Shown here: one piece after another, positions 10,572 to 22,059 of the stretch | Layout of the letters: each line of letters starts with the position of its first letter | How positions within the stretch are numbered: position 1 is the stretch's first letter | DNA from: Toxorhynchites rutilus septentrionalis | Taxonomy: Eukaryota > Arthropoda > Insecta > Diptera > Culicidae | DNA length: 64,000 nucleotides | NCBI RefSeq assembly: GCF_029784135.1 | Contig: NC_073746.1 | Span: forward strand, 2,128,136 to 2,192,135 | Reading direction: 5' to 3' | Translations under genes and position numbers: made by a program | The notes under the pieces: model-generated | The model's input: only the letters and a program-made list of their open reading frames with translations | The model's database searches: none | Told to the model about the DNA's origin: nothing

Positions 10572-12017
10572 AGCTGTATCACATACCGTATGTTATCTAT
10601 TCACTTTGGATAAGATCTGAGATTGGAGAAGGTTGATACAATTAACAATTTGCATTTTTAGATGGTTGCTCAGCATGGAACAGATAAAAAAGCACCAAAA
10701 GTTCCAAGCTACTCGTTAAAGCTTCGGCACTAATCAGCCTTATTTGGTATTCACGGAACGTTTCAGCAAAATTGCGTGTCCGTGTTTTCCACAAGTGCCT
10801 CGCCCGTTTCATTCAACTCACAACCCGCGAGAGCACTTTCGCTCGTTGTAATCAAGCCCTTCCGATGGGTAACCATCAATCAACGCCGCCGGAGCTTGAA
10901 TTGCTGCGATACGATACGATTTGTCCTGTTGGGACAACAACCCGCGCCACTGTTTACTCGGGGTAAACGTTAATCCATTAGCAATCGGTGGGTATTGTCC
11001 AAATTTGCCCGAGAACACCGTTTAACACTAGATATATTCAAACGCCCCAATGATTGAAAATTAACAACGATTCGATATACAATCGGAAATTGCTTTTGAT
11101 ACGAAGTTAACTGGTTCAACCTGACCGTAATCGTCGCGTATGTCAACAGGGCGTAAAAAATAGATCGTTACAAACGTGACTCGATTTAAAAAATGGATAT
11201 CGCAAACAAAGTGACCAAACCGCCCTCGGAATAGTACTAAATTCATCCGATGAGAGAAGATTTTGTTATGCTGTTCTCAACTATTTGTACTCGCAGAGCA
11301 GTGAGGGTGCCTTGCTTAAAAGTTCTGTTGTGTCGTTCAATGCACTACAGCAAAACCTATTTTTGTGCGTTTTTTTTTTCGTGCGATTTTCTGTTCTTGT
11401 GCGTTTTTTTTTCGTGCGATTTTTTTGTGCGGTGTATGAACAGAAGCAGATTTGACGAAGTTATTGTCCATTTTGTATTTTCGATGGTTTATATGCATTT
11501 CAGTGCGAAAAAGCATATTTGCGTCTCAATTATCCACTTCTGAAATCATTATCCTCCTCTCATCAAATGCTCTAAGTTTCCCTAAGTTTTTGCATGACAT
11601 GATTTCTAACAGCAACACGTTTCGACATGCGACATGCAACGACATGCGACATGCAAAAGCACAAAACAGCCACGCGCAACCGAAGAGGCAAACTGTCCCG
11701 TCGCAAAGCAGGGAAACAAAAGGAAATTGAACGGTGAACGGCATGGATTTGAGTTATTTCGTTGGGGGAAACTTTTTTTATGCGGTCCCTATCTACCGCA
11801 CAAAAAAAAGACGGGTGGGTAATGTCGGGGACATAACCGGAGTGACGTAGGACTATACAAAGGGGACAGCTTTTGTTAAATATATATTTTAAATATATTG
11901 TTTTATTTTCTTCTCCTACGTGAATACCTACCTATCTACCTGAAAAATGGATTAGTTTACTGTTTACTCTTTATGAATATGTTGATGGTTCTGAAAAAAA
12001 CCTTTGGTGTTGTGTTT
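10572..12017. other. intergenic; T-rich GTGCG repeats and half of a palindromic motif
   Basis: At 11364-11430 there are imperfect repeats of GTGCG plus T-runs plus CGTGCGATTTT. At about 11842-11855 there is a half copy (GTGACGTAGGACTA) of the near-palindrome seen elsewhere in the window. A short CGACATG/CGACATGCAA repetition occurs at about 11623-11656. No gene was recognised. Confidence 0.5.
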
Positions 12018-12450
12018 TTGTTATCACTCGATATTCCCATCTTGTTCGGTTAAACCTTCCTGTTTAGCTATTGCGTTTGCCACTCGCACAGCTTTCACAG
12101 TTGGAAAATTTCTTCCCATCCAGCTTGTGACATGTTGTTCAGTAAATTACATTTAATGCGACGTGCCGGAGAAACACTTTGCCACTCACTGAAACTAATT
12201 GTTGCCTTGATGAGCGCCGAACCGAAGCTGCTCTGTTCTTGATGCGGGTTTTCTGATTGTCGTGAGCAGCTTTGCAAGCCAACTCGAGCACTCTGACGGC
12301 CGAAACTCTATAATCGCTGTTAGGTATACTGGTGCCCGGCACCAATCCATTCGGCCTAGTTACCCTTGCGAAGCAATCAGTGAGACTTTGCCTTTCCCTT
12401 AACTTGTCCTCCTTTGTTACGTCCACGATGCCGATGCCGTACAACCACAC
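12018..12450 (-). pseudogene. H2A: histone H2A-derived pseudogene, copy 1
   Basis: Read on the minus strand, the nucleotides from about 12425 match the start of the better copy at 13734: a GGA-GGA...AAGGGAAAGGCAAA segment encoding the basic GKGGKVKGKAKS tail of H2A. A short region in the same ORF, RVLELACKAAHDNQKTRI, matches the H2A helix EVLELAGNAARDNKKTRI. The rest is frameshifted or substituted (no NYAERVGAGAP), so no nucleosome protein could be made. The part below about 12190 is a non-coding segment duplicated at 12715-12880. It is clearly dead but still recognisable. Confidence 0.75.
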
Positions 12451-12714
12451 GGGTTTACGATTTGAAAGAAAATAAGATATTTTTTTGGGGTCCGCGTGTT
12501 TTATACTCTAGCGGTACACACTCACAGGATAGAGAGAAATCGGCAGACTCAGCCAAAGAGGCGAGTCCAACGAGACGAACGAATGAGCGTTAAAAGGGAG
12601 CGATGGCAAAAAAATACATTCATTATAATTTGTTCGTTAGTTGGATTCACATGCAGGCTAAAAAGGGTCCTTTTCAGGATCACAAAATTATCTTCAATCT
12701 AAAGAGTTTATTGT

Positions 12715-12880
12715 TTTGTTATCACTCGATATCCCCATCTTGTTCGGCTAAACCTTCCTGTTTAGCGATTTGTTGCCACTCGCCACAGCTTTCACAGTTG
12801 GAAAATTTCTTCCCATCCAGCTTTGTGATATGTTGTACAGTAAATTACATTCAATGCGACGTGCCGAAGCGCCACTCAGT
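12715..12880. repeat. duplicate of the downstream part of H2A pseudogene copy 1
   Basis: About 165 bp closely matching 12018-12188: both begin TTGTTATCACTCGATAT and share TTCACAGTTGGAAAATTTC and AATGCGACGTGCCG. The H2A-like coding part is absent, so this looks like a truncated second copy of the same repeat. Confidence 0.85.
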
Positions 12881-13270
12881 GTCGCATTGGAGGCGATTTT
12901 AACCTGTAATTGAACATTTGCGATGACAGTGGTACAGTGTCGACTTTCAATGTGAGGTCATGATTTGGATTTCTATGTTTACAAAAATGTCCAACTAAAT
13001 AAGTCGCATTACATGTCCGTCCAATTAGCTAAATGTCGAGCTAATTGTAAATTACTGTACTTTCAATCTGGAAACAATTTAAGAATTGATGAAAATTGTA
13101 TAATCAGGAAAGTCCCCAACTATCAATAAGCTCAGAACAACTGCCAAATTCACATACTCATCATATCCTGGCAAACAAATTATGAAAAAATCAATTTGTG
13201 TTTTATTATTATTTTGGATAATGTTTTAGAAAGCATTGAACTGTATTTCCTAAACTCTTTCTTGAAAGGT

Positions 13271-13734
13271 TTAATGGCCCTGAAAAGCGCCTTGCTTTAT
13301 GGAATGGTTCCAATTTAGAAAACTTAGTACTCGTGGTTTTGAAAAAAGCCATTTCGAACGCCCTCGATGCCGCCTTGTTCTGGATTTGCCACCAAAGCAG
13401 TTTGTATAAAGAACAAACTTTTTTCTTCTGCTACCAGCTGCCGTTTTGCGATTGCGTTTGCCACTCGCCACTCGCTGCAACTGCCTGTTGTCTTGATGTC
13501 CACCGAACCGAATGTGTTCTGTTCCGAATGCGGGTTTTTTTATCGTCGCGAGCAGCTTTGCCAGCTAACTCGATCACTTCGGCGGCCGAAACTATATAAC
13601 GCCGGCTAGGTGGACTGGTGCACTGGTACTAACGCGCTCGGCCTAGCTACCCTTGCGGGGAACTCTAGATCAACACGGTTCGAGCGGGATTTTGCCTTTC
13701 CCTTCACTTTTCCTCCTTTACCATGTCCAGACAT
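13271..13734 (-). pseudogene. H2A: replication-type histone H2A pseudogene with 3' stem-loop, copy 2
   Basis: The minus strand opens with ATG at 13734 and reads MSGHGKGGKVKGKAKSRSNR, matching the canonical H2A tail with Arg4 replaced by His. The frame degenerates after SNR and an in-frame TAG appears at about codon 43. Another frame recovers the C-terminal half of the fold (EVIELAGKAARDDKKTRI, ORF 13271-13480). Downstream, 13276-13291 is a degenerate histone 3' stem-loop. Carriage of the stem-loop points to a copy from the replication-dependent histone genes rather than a polyadenylated variant. It is non-functional: it lacks the intact acidic patch and docking domain. Confidence 0.88.
13276..13291 (-). 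promoter_or_regulatory. histone mRNA 3' stem-loop relic
   Basis: The minus strand reads GGCGCTTTTCAGGGCC. The family consensus is a 6-bp stem with a four-base UUUC-type loop. One stem pair is broken here (G opposite G). It lies at the expected end of the H2A pseudogene. Confidence 0.75.
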
Positions 13735-14236
13735 GGCTGCTTGGGTTGGTTTGTTGATGTGTTGTGATGCGAACCGATGTGGTGTACGGTTTGGATGAGG
13801 ATGATCGTTACGGCAGCGGAGCGGGGATTTTTAAGCTAACTGGCTGGCTCGAGAATTACGCATGTGTGAGACTGCGACCAATGTTTCGTTCATTTTTTTC
13901 TTTTTCCTTTCCAATCGTGCTTCATTCTATTTCGCTGCTGCTCTGGTTGCCCGTTTTGGTCGGTACGATTTGAGGAGTACAAAATGGACCAATAAAAAAT
14001 GGGCACATAGTGCATTTTGACAATGCTTGATATTTCACAATTATTCAACTATTTATCTCAAGAAAAATGAAATGTTATTCGTTATGATAGATGCGTAGAT
14101 ATATTTCCTATCAATTGGTGCAAAAACTTTTGCGATCTATTGAGAAATGCTCGAGTTATAAGCGTTCCAAATCTTGCATTTTTTCCAACTTGTTCAGTGC
14201 CTAGATTTCCATTTCACCCCCTATATCTTCCGGTTA

Positions 14237-14252
14237 GACGTAGTCCTACGTC
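14237..14252. repeat. GACGTAGTCCTACGTC near-palindrome, copy 1
   Basis: Inverted 7-mers GACGTAG and CTACGTC separated by two bases, followed by AAAAAA. The same motif recurs at 42155, 48739, 55786, 57172, 58575, 59799 and 60824. This copy is about 500 bp upstream of the H2A pseudogene start. Confidence 0.85.
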
Positions 14253-14559
14253 AAAAAATTCAAAATGTGTACCGAACACGATTTTTTAAAGCTGCTGGTG
14301 AAGTTTTGCACGATTTTTTTATGCGACTTTTTTGTGCGGTCCCTATTATTGAGCTCTGCGTCGTGTGTATGTCCCATATTCCATGGAAATGATTTTCGGT
14401 TCTGTGTACTTTAGGTTGATCGTTTGATTTTGAGGAGGGGTTACCCGATTTTATAATAAAATTCATAAGCTATGCTATTGTTCACTAATTTGTTTGAACC
14501 ATAAAAATGTATTCAATGCAACTTCGAACAGATTATCTCTCTGTCTCGAAGACTCGTTA

Positions 14560-14946
14560 ACGTTTTCCTTCGTAGCCACATTGGTTGCGCGTTCGCTTAG
14601 TAAGCGATCGATCGTGAGTTCAAAACTCAGGACCCTAAAATAACCATCTTTGTGTTGTTATAGAATAACTACTTCCACGCAACAACCATCAGCGATGGAG
14701 ATCGATCCACGGTCAAATGAAGATCGATTCATCCATACAACTGGTCTGCCTTGCAAGAAATATCGGGCTGTTGTGTCCGCTGTCCGATCTAACTAAACAA
14801 TGGAAGAACAGAAAAAAAAACTCTTAAACCAATAGACTGTGTAATTCACAATTTATAGAAACCATAACAATGTAACATGTACACGATCAAAACTCGGCCC
14901 TGTTACAGTTAAAGTGCAAATGAGCCTAAATAAATAAACAAATGGG
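14560..14946 (+). mobile_element. tRNA-derived SINE-like element
   Basis: A tRNA-like head at about 14577-14640 contains an internal B-box-like GAGTTCAAAACTC. It is followed by a non-tRNA body and ends in a TAAATAAATAAACAAAT tail at about 14925-14943. This is the usual architecture of tRNA-related SINEs, which are abundant in Aedes. The A box is degraded and no target duplication was found, so the edges are approximate. Confidence 0.6.
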
Positions 14947-15958
14947 ATAAAAAAGAGTCTTCGGAAGATCTTGGAAATCTGAACCCAGCCATCGATTCGA
15001 TTTGAACTCCGTCTAATCGCCCGCGAATGATTGAAAACGACACAAATTCAAGCATAGAGGAACTTCGGAGTTTTTTCATCGTGATTCATTACGTACAGTG
15101 ATGGGCGCAAAAAAAATCCATCCCCATTTGAAATGAAGGTGTTCCGATATTAAAAGTTCCATTTTATGAGTGGCAGAGTGAGGGACGATAGAGATTTCAG
15201 ACACACAAACTAGTGTCTCCCCCTCATTAGCTCAACAAGGGCCTAGTTAATTCCCAAAACGTACCTCACGAGATAATCCCTCCGAGGATGAGTCAGCTCA
15301 TCCTTTTAAGCCTCCTCCTCAAAAACTCGCAATCATTTCCTTTCATCCTCCTGAACTCACCAACCAAACCCAACCCTCTCAGCCCCATCTCTCGCTGAAA
15401 CCTCGACCTCATCTACCCATCTGTTGTCCCCGCTTCCCGTGTCAGCGTTTATCCGGACAATGCACCTGGCGCTGGTCCTTGGGCAGTGTCTTAGAATATA
15501 AACATATATTCACGAGTAACGAATATGATGTTACTTCAGTGTAAATGACTTTTTTCAGCTTGCAACACACTGCCCTCATTATATTGATGACAATAACAAA
15601 CGGGTTCATTTTGTTCTTATCGCTGATGCATGAACAAAGTTGCTATAATGATTGAATGCGAATACACTCAACAGTGGGATTCATAACTTCGCTGTTTTTT
15701 ATACCTTGAATATCAAAAGCAACAAATTGATATTCATCACATTCGAAACTAAATTCGTTCTGGCATTGATTTTGAGTCAAAATTCAAAAATAAAAAATAA
15801 AAATAGTTAGGCTGGATTTAGAGAATAAAAACGCCAGATTTCGATGATACGAACTTTGCAAAAAATCAGGATTTTGTTCGGAGAGACGGTAACAACGGCA
15901 TTAATAAAAACCAACCACACACAGCTGCCTCAGGTTAAAAGTAAACAACAGCTGATAT
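14947..15958. other. intergenic; pyrimidine-rich block
   Basis: No gene was recognised. The stretch 15215-15470 is unusually C/T-rich compared with its surroundings and could be an old UTR or repeat fragment. Confidence 0.45.
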
Positions 15959-15964
15959 TCATTT

Positions 15965-16560
15965 TTTTTCCCCCAAAATATATTTTTTATTAAGGCACAT
16001 GTGGCGTTTAGCCTGACGGGACCGGGAGTCCAATATTTTGACAATTTTTGTCTTACAACTATGTTAGTAATATGTAACCGATTACTCGCGCTTGGCTCGA
16101 GGTTAGTATTACAAGTGTTCTCATAATTGGTATGTTGCAGTCTTCGATGCTCTGTACGTGTGCCCGACACGGGCTACTTCCTATCGGGATGCAGCTGACC
16201 ATTAATCAGCAACGCTCCCTAGTCTGTACCCCATATCTAGCGTGGTGCGTCTTTCTCGACTCGAGGAATCCAGGATAGAATGGTCACTAGCTAGCGCAAT
16301 CATCAGCTCGTGTAGAGTTGTCATGAGCGGTACAACCTTTGGCTCTTGTTGAATGATCAGTGGACTGCACAACCTTCGGCCCGTGCATCTGTAAAGAGTG
16401 TGTGTATGTATTGCCGCGACTAAGTAAAAGTTTATCGATCGGATAGGAGGGATATGAAACGGGGACACAACGAAGGAAACATCATTAAACGTTGACATCG
16501 GCGTTTCTGAGGAACAGGTATAGATGAAGCAGAAGATCAGGATCCCGGCTACCTAAGATA
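15965..16560. repeat. dispersed repeat fragment, class unresolved
   Basis: GC-richer than its surroundings with no long ORF. It contains AACCGATTACTCGCG near 16077-16091, also present in the BEL leader at about 7171. It resembles non-coding parts of mosquito retroelements, but the class cannot be fixed from the sequence alone. Confidence 0.4.
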
Positions 16561-16746
16561 TCCATATATTTGGTTGAAATGAAATTCAATTCTGGCCTGT
16601 TGAATAATCAAGATGAAAATTACACTGGGTAGAAAAATAAACTTCAAAACATATTAAAGAACAAAAGTTCATTTTGTGCCAAAAAACTTTCTTATGAGAA
16701 GTTTTTAAATATCGCAGAGTCATTTATTGTTAAACTCGACCCTTAA

Positions 16747-17211
16747 ATTAAAATCCCAATTTACGGGGACTTCAATCAAAATACAATTGATTTCATTGTA
16801 GACGATGAGAACGAATCAATCTTACTCCCGGTTGTGGGCGAAAATGTGACATTGCAACTTATTTTCGATATAACAAGCCAACTAGGTCTATGTCGAATCA
16901 ATCCTATTCCAAATGAACTAAATTGTTTCCTAGGCTTGTTGCTTACTAATTGCACAAAAGATTTCCATGTATCGAAAGCTGAATGTCCTCTTTGGAAAAA
17001 TGAAAAATTCCACACTGTTATAGAATACTCTTTATTCATCGATAGCACAAGTACACGCCCCGCCGATTGTGATTTTGAGATAAATTTTGATTTCAAAAAG
17101 GCAGACTACGAGCAAATTAATTGTAAGCTTAATGATATAAATTGGTCATTTCTACTTAAAGATGAAAGGAACATAGACAAAGCTGTTGAAATTTTTGATG
17201 ATAATCTGTAA
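16747..17211 (+). pseudogene. non-LTR retrotransposon endonuclease-domain fragment
   Basis: An open frame from 16747 (after a stop) to 17211 contains IYGDFNQ, the GDFN motif of the AP-endonuclease-like (EEP) domain of LINE ORF2. About 100 residues later comes DFKKADYEQINCKLNDINW, the conserved linker between endonuclease and reverse transcriptase in Jockey/I-type elements. The start of the endonuclease and all of the RT are missing, so it is a fragment. It differs from the 5' LINE fragment at 18.2-19.5 kb in the part preserved, so the two could come from one fragmented insertion. Confidence 0.7.
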
Positions 17212-17351
17212 GCGAACATGTTCCAACCAGAAAGAACAAACTTAATACAAACTCAAAAACACCACTAGTGATATTAAAAAACTCAAAGAAATAAGGTAAA
17301 TTTGAACCCTTCCCAACTTAACCCAACACTATAATAAAACGAGCGTTTCCG

Positions 17352-17600
17352 TTGAACAGATTGCCAGGCAGAACAAACAGAACAGGCAGCATATCCGGGA
17401 TTCTGGATCTGCCAATTATCCGGAATAATTTCCTGAGGATTCCTTATCCGCAACGAACGGACGAAAGTCGTAAGAGGATCGTCCGACCGGCACTCGGCGT
17501 GTTTCGCAGTGCCACGCAGCGTCCGTCATCATACGCTGTGCCATTTTTTGAGTTTCCTGACCGCGGAATCCTGGTCGGTACCCACGAGCAGAAACAGTAG
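17352..17600 (+). other. unidentified 82-codon ORF
   Basis: An Arg/Pro-rich ORF (MNRLPGRTNRTGSISGILD...). It is GC-richer than neighbouring DNA and lies between two LINE fragments, so it may be LINE-related. No domain was recognised. Confidence 0.25.
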
Positions 17601-18200
17601 CTCGCGGACAGCAAATCGAGCTGCGGCTGTATCCAGCTTTTCATCCCACCTCGTCAGAATGGTAAAAACCCTGCGCGCAGGTAGGTGACAAAATAAACGC
17701 ATGGCCATAGCGTAGAAACATTACGCTACGCTTAATATACGTTACATTGAAAGTGTTGGGAAGAGAGAAGCTTTTATGAGAGTAGATTGAGGATAGGGAA
17801 AATAGAGAAACATGAAAAATGAGGAAGAGTAGAAAATAAACTGTAAATAGGGTTATAAAAGAGTTTCTTCTTTCTAGAAATTATATTTCGTTTAGTTGAT
17901 TTTTATTCGGGACTTTCTCTCTCTGGTCCCCTCTCCTAAAGTTCGAATACCGAAATGGAAAGTTTCCCAAAAAAATAGGTTTACGTGGAAATCGTATTGA
18001 ATTGAATAATAACGTTTCTGCAGGGAAGTTCACATGGGTTCGTGACCTTTCCCTATATCGTGCGTGGTCGTTCGAGGCTAGCTTGACCCCGAGAGGATAT
18101 TTAGTTAGTCGGGCAAATAACACGACAGGGTCTCCCTTTGGGAGTGGCGCTAAAGCCACCTGATTTAGCTAAACTCGCGTGGTGGGACTTCGAACAGTTA
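17601..18200. other. LINE 5' flank, no clear gene
   Basis: No recognisable domain. The last 150 bases (GACCTTTCCCTATATCGTGC onward) may already be the 5' region of the LINE gag that follows. Confidence 0.4.
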
Positions 18201-18204
18201 CAAA

Positions 18205-19333
18205 GGTTAGACCGAAAAAAAACTGCGAGTTGTCTTGTCTAACAGGAAGGACGCGAACGAGATTATTGCTGATAAACATTTTAACCCTGAATATCGAGTA
18301 TTCATTCCATCCCATAACGTAAAAATTTTAGGGGTGGGGGTGATATCTGAAACGGGTCTGACGTGCACAAAAATACAAAGTGAGGGAGTGGGCAAGTTCA
18401 AGAGGCTTCCCTCGATGGAAGTCAATATCTTGGGACATAGCCAACTTGGAAAATTCGCCCAGGGAGGGGGAAAATAAATTTTACGCCGTCCAACTTGTTC
18501 CGAGTCACTTTTGCTGGCTCCGCCCTCCCTGCCTACGTTATGGTGGGTAAATTAAGACTACCGATACGACTCTTCGTGCCAAAGCCCATGACTCGTAACA
18601 AATGCAATACAGCATTCATACAGCAGCATATTGCGCCAACAAGGAGTGCTGTGCCACTTGCGGAGAGCAACATGTGGGCAATACCTGCAGAGCAACTGAG
18701 CATAAGTGTCCATATTGCGGGGGAACCCCACACGTGCTCTCAGCATGTGAAACTTACAAGAGTCGCTAGGCTACACAGAAGCGCTTTTCGTAGGAACGCT
18801 CAAAACACACTTTTGCGGACATTTTCAAGGGCGCTTCTCCACTGGCTCAACAAACACAACCATTACCAACAAACAATGTCTTCGCTTCGCTGTTAGTTGA
18901 CGAATTGGAAACGGCCACGGCCTCGTTAGCACGAGGGCACACTGTTTCAAAGGGAATCCCAGGCGCAAAAATGTGACCACTCCCAAAGTTCAACGACAAG
19001 TCCCTTCGGTGATAGCCCCTGTTAGTTTGCCTAAAAAATCGAGTGCCATGGACAAGAAAAATCAGCTTCCTCCTGGCTTCCGTGGGAATAGTTCACGCAG
19101 CACTCGAGGGGAGATCAAAAACCCCAACTGTCCCTATTTTTTCGTCAAGTACAACTTTCCACTCGGAATTTATAAAGTTGACTGATATTGTGGATCATAT
19201 CTTCACGTGTTTTAATGTTTCCTACTCCATCAGAACCATTGTAACCTCAATGCTTCCAGTATTAAAGACAATTTTACAGCAATTGATGCAAACATGGACT
19301 CTCCTTGCAATGATTATCTCCCTTGATGTCTAA
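18205..19333 (+). pseudogene. LINE ORF1 (gag), Jockey/I type, several frames
   Basis: The first block reads LRVVLSNRKDANEIIADKHF...YRVFIPSHNVKILGVG...GVGKFKRLPSMEV to a stop near 18477. The second, from 18495, reads RVTFAGSALPAYVMVGKLRLPIRLFVP, the conserved block before the zinc knuckles. After a frame change it continues with two CCHC knuckles, CATCGEQHVGNTC and CPYCGGTPHVLSAC, to TAG near 18768. Later frames recover a C-terminal MLPVLKTILQQLMQTW ending at 19333. This is the RNA-binding ORF1 of a non-LTR element. Multiple frameshifts and stops show it is an old relic. Confidence 0.85.
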
Positions 19334-19530
19334 TTTAAATAGAGAGGTCGGAGATATCACTGTTTTACAGTGGAATTGTCGTAGTCTTATCCCTAAATTG
19401 GATACATTCAAATTTTTAATTCATAACTTCAATTGTGATGTTTTTGCTCTGTCTGAAACTTGGCTTTTTTCGCGAGATTATCTCTCTTTCCACGATTTTA
19501 ATATTATACGGTCGATGCAGAACCTGCGAA
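19326..19530 (+). pseudogene. LINE ORF2 5' end (endonuclease), truncated
   Basis: ATG at 19326 overlaps the ORF1 stop in ATGTCTAA. The reading is ITVLQWNCRSLIPKLDTFKFLIHNFNCDVFALSETWLFSR, the start of the EEP endonuclease with its catalytic Asn (QWNCRS) and Glu (LSETWL). Homology ends at about 19530, where unrelated sequence begins; RT is absent. Confidence 0.85.
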
Positions 19531-22059
19531 AATGTATTTTCACGCTTGCTTCCGGTGTCATGAAATTTCATCCGAAAGACTGAAGTGTGATATAACATAC
19601 CAGCTCGCGTTTCAGATTAGAGACCAAAAGATGTGGCGAAAGACACGTTGCTTCATACGGTAGAAGACATTATAATTATCTGATGCAGTAGTGCTCGAAA
19701 TCTGGAAACTAGAAAATGACCCAGTTCGGTGCACCTGAAATCGTGATGATGAACTTTGTTCAAGAATTTTGCAAGGACCAAGTGAGAGCACATTATCATG
19801 TTTCGTTCCGTTCAGCTCGAGGAGACTTTCCTTCTAATTATACCTCTTTGGCGTTAATTCAGCTTTGGGAACGCAGCAGCTTCCACCATCTCTGCCATCG
19901 GGACAACGCAAAAAAATGGAGTCCCAATTTGTGGAAGCTGAATTCGCTTTATCATACGCACCTCTGAAGACAATGCTTTGCACACATTTCTCCGAGCTCT
20001 CAGAGGAATTAAAATGCTATTTCCGCAGTCGTTACGATGTTCCAATATTTCGACAATTGTTCCCCATTTCATGGGCGAGCTGAGATTCATATTCGATCTA
20101 CGTTCAATTTTACCCTACTTTTTAACTACTTTGCTATTTTGACTGAGAACTAATGGATGAATGATTCATCTTGACTTGCGATGAAAAACCACTGTATACT
20201 AATATGTGACTTTGCGAAAAACTGAAATCGGCGCACACTTCCGCACGAGTATTCTTCCTGTGAATGTACGGTGCGAACGAGATAAATTCATTGAATATTA
20301 ATGAGATTCAATGCCAGTCACGGAATCAATTACGTGATGTGAGTTCGTTCCGCGTTCGATTGGGAAGGTGAGACATTTATTATTACTCAGACTGAATGAG
20401 CGAAATCAATATTCGAGGTGGAGTATTTATATTTCGAAAGAAAGCAGTTGAAGGAAAGAGGTTTAATTGTTGATTATATGACTCAGCGACCGTTCGGATT
20501 AGACAGCACTTTTTACCTCGATGTTATTTCCCTTTGAACACGAAAAGTCACTTTTCCTGTCCCAACACTCGCATGCATAATCCATAACCCTGATGATGCG
20601 TTGGACTACTCTTTGGACGCTACTATCATCTGCCAATATTTATATAACAACCAAATGAATTCACCAAATAGGTTACTAGAAGAATCCATCCATGCAAACA
20701 GGCTACTAGAATAATTTTAACTTTCCTTGGTTCTAATTGAAAACGAACCCTCTAGTAGAACAAATTTGTATCTCAAATCTATAATGAAATAACAACAAAC
20801 AAGATCAACTTTTACACTTCATCGTGGCATTGAGTTGACACCCTTCGATTGACTTCCATCGAAACAGACGCTGCTCCTCCTAATCATTATTCTGTAGTTT
20901 TTGGGTTGGACTCGATGAGTTTCACGATTGCACAAATGCAGCTTTTAGTCCATCTCGACGTTCATTCAATCTTTTGTTCACCTCCAGTAGACGAAGTTCA
21001 TTCCAAGTGCAACGAAACAATGCCACACGAAATTAAGTTTGTGAAACTGAGTGAGCGATAAACAAGGCAAGACTCACTCCAAGAGAAGAACAAGTTTTGT
21101 GCATCTTCTCAGCCCTCATTTATGTACATCATACGCAACAGCTCTAATCCATTTCCGTCTGCCAGATGCAATAGAATCGCATGGGAAAATACAAGTTTTT
21201 GGAACGAAGTTTTCGAATTATTGTGGAGATGTTGAGAGGAAGATTTAATTTATCTCGAGTGTTATCTCTGAAGCAATGCAGATTCAGAACGCAGAAGTTG
21301 GATGTAGTCATCTCACGCGGAAGAGTTCCTTCATTTTGAAATTTTACGTGTTTGAGAAACAAATCATGAGTGAACCGAATCGAAACATAACTTACGACAG
21401 CGTTGGGAATTATCTTGTGCGAGTTCGGGAAGTATGAAGTTATATTCCGTATCCAGAATAACATAAGAATTCTTGGAGCGCGTATTGCGGAAACCTATCG
21501 ATGCGTACTTTCCCATCCTACGTTTGATTTGATTACTTGTGGTTATGCTGAATTATGTGGTGCAGTCAAATTACCCTCTTCGATTGCAACCTAATCATGT
21601 GACAAGTTCTTAAAGCAGTGCATAAAATAGGATGATGAAATGTTTCAGACAATTACATAGGGTTGTTTCGATTCAGACAACTGCTTAGAGTTGACGATAA
21701 TTAAATATTATATGTAACTAGGTAGGATCATATGGATTCGTAATTCTTGAGTGCACACTTCTGAATTTTCAAACCAATCGTTAAATCTGGGGTATTATTT
21801 TGGAAAGTGATTCGAAAAGTCAAAATATTAAAATATTAAAGCTTATTATAAAACAATGGTTCAAAAAGGGAAACCTGTCCTTGAAAATTTGTTATGTTAC
21901 ATTTCAAGAGGAACATATCATCAGAGACATCAAAATATAGAATGATACTTTATGTGGAAGTATACCATCGCATACGAAAGTATACGAAGCAAAAGGAAGT
22001 TAGATCGGATGTGAAAAATAGTATATCGAAGAATTTTGCTGTCGCTCAGTCAGTCTTTG
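19531..22059. other. intergenic, nothing recognised
   Basis: AT-rich with only short uninformative ORFs. CTTTG at 22055-22059 is the left target duplication of the solo LTR. Confidence 0.5.

Noticed and set aside
18495..18896. Single 133-codon plus-strand protein
   Set aside because: Only its first 30 residues are LINE gag; the rest is the wrong frame after a frameshift, the zinc knuckles lying in another frame.
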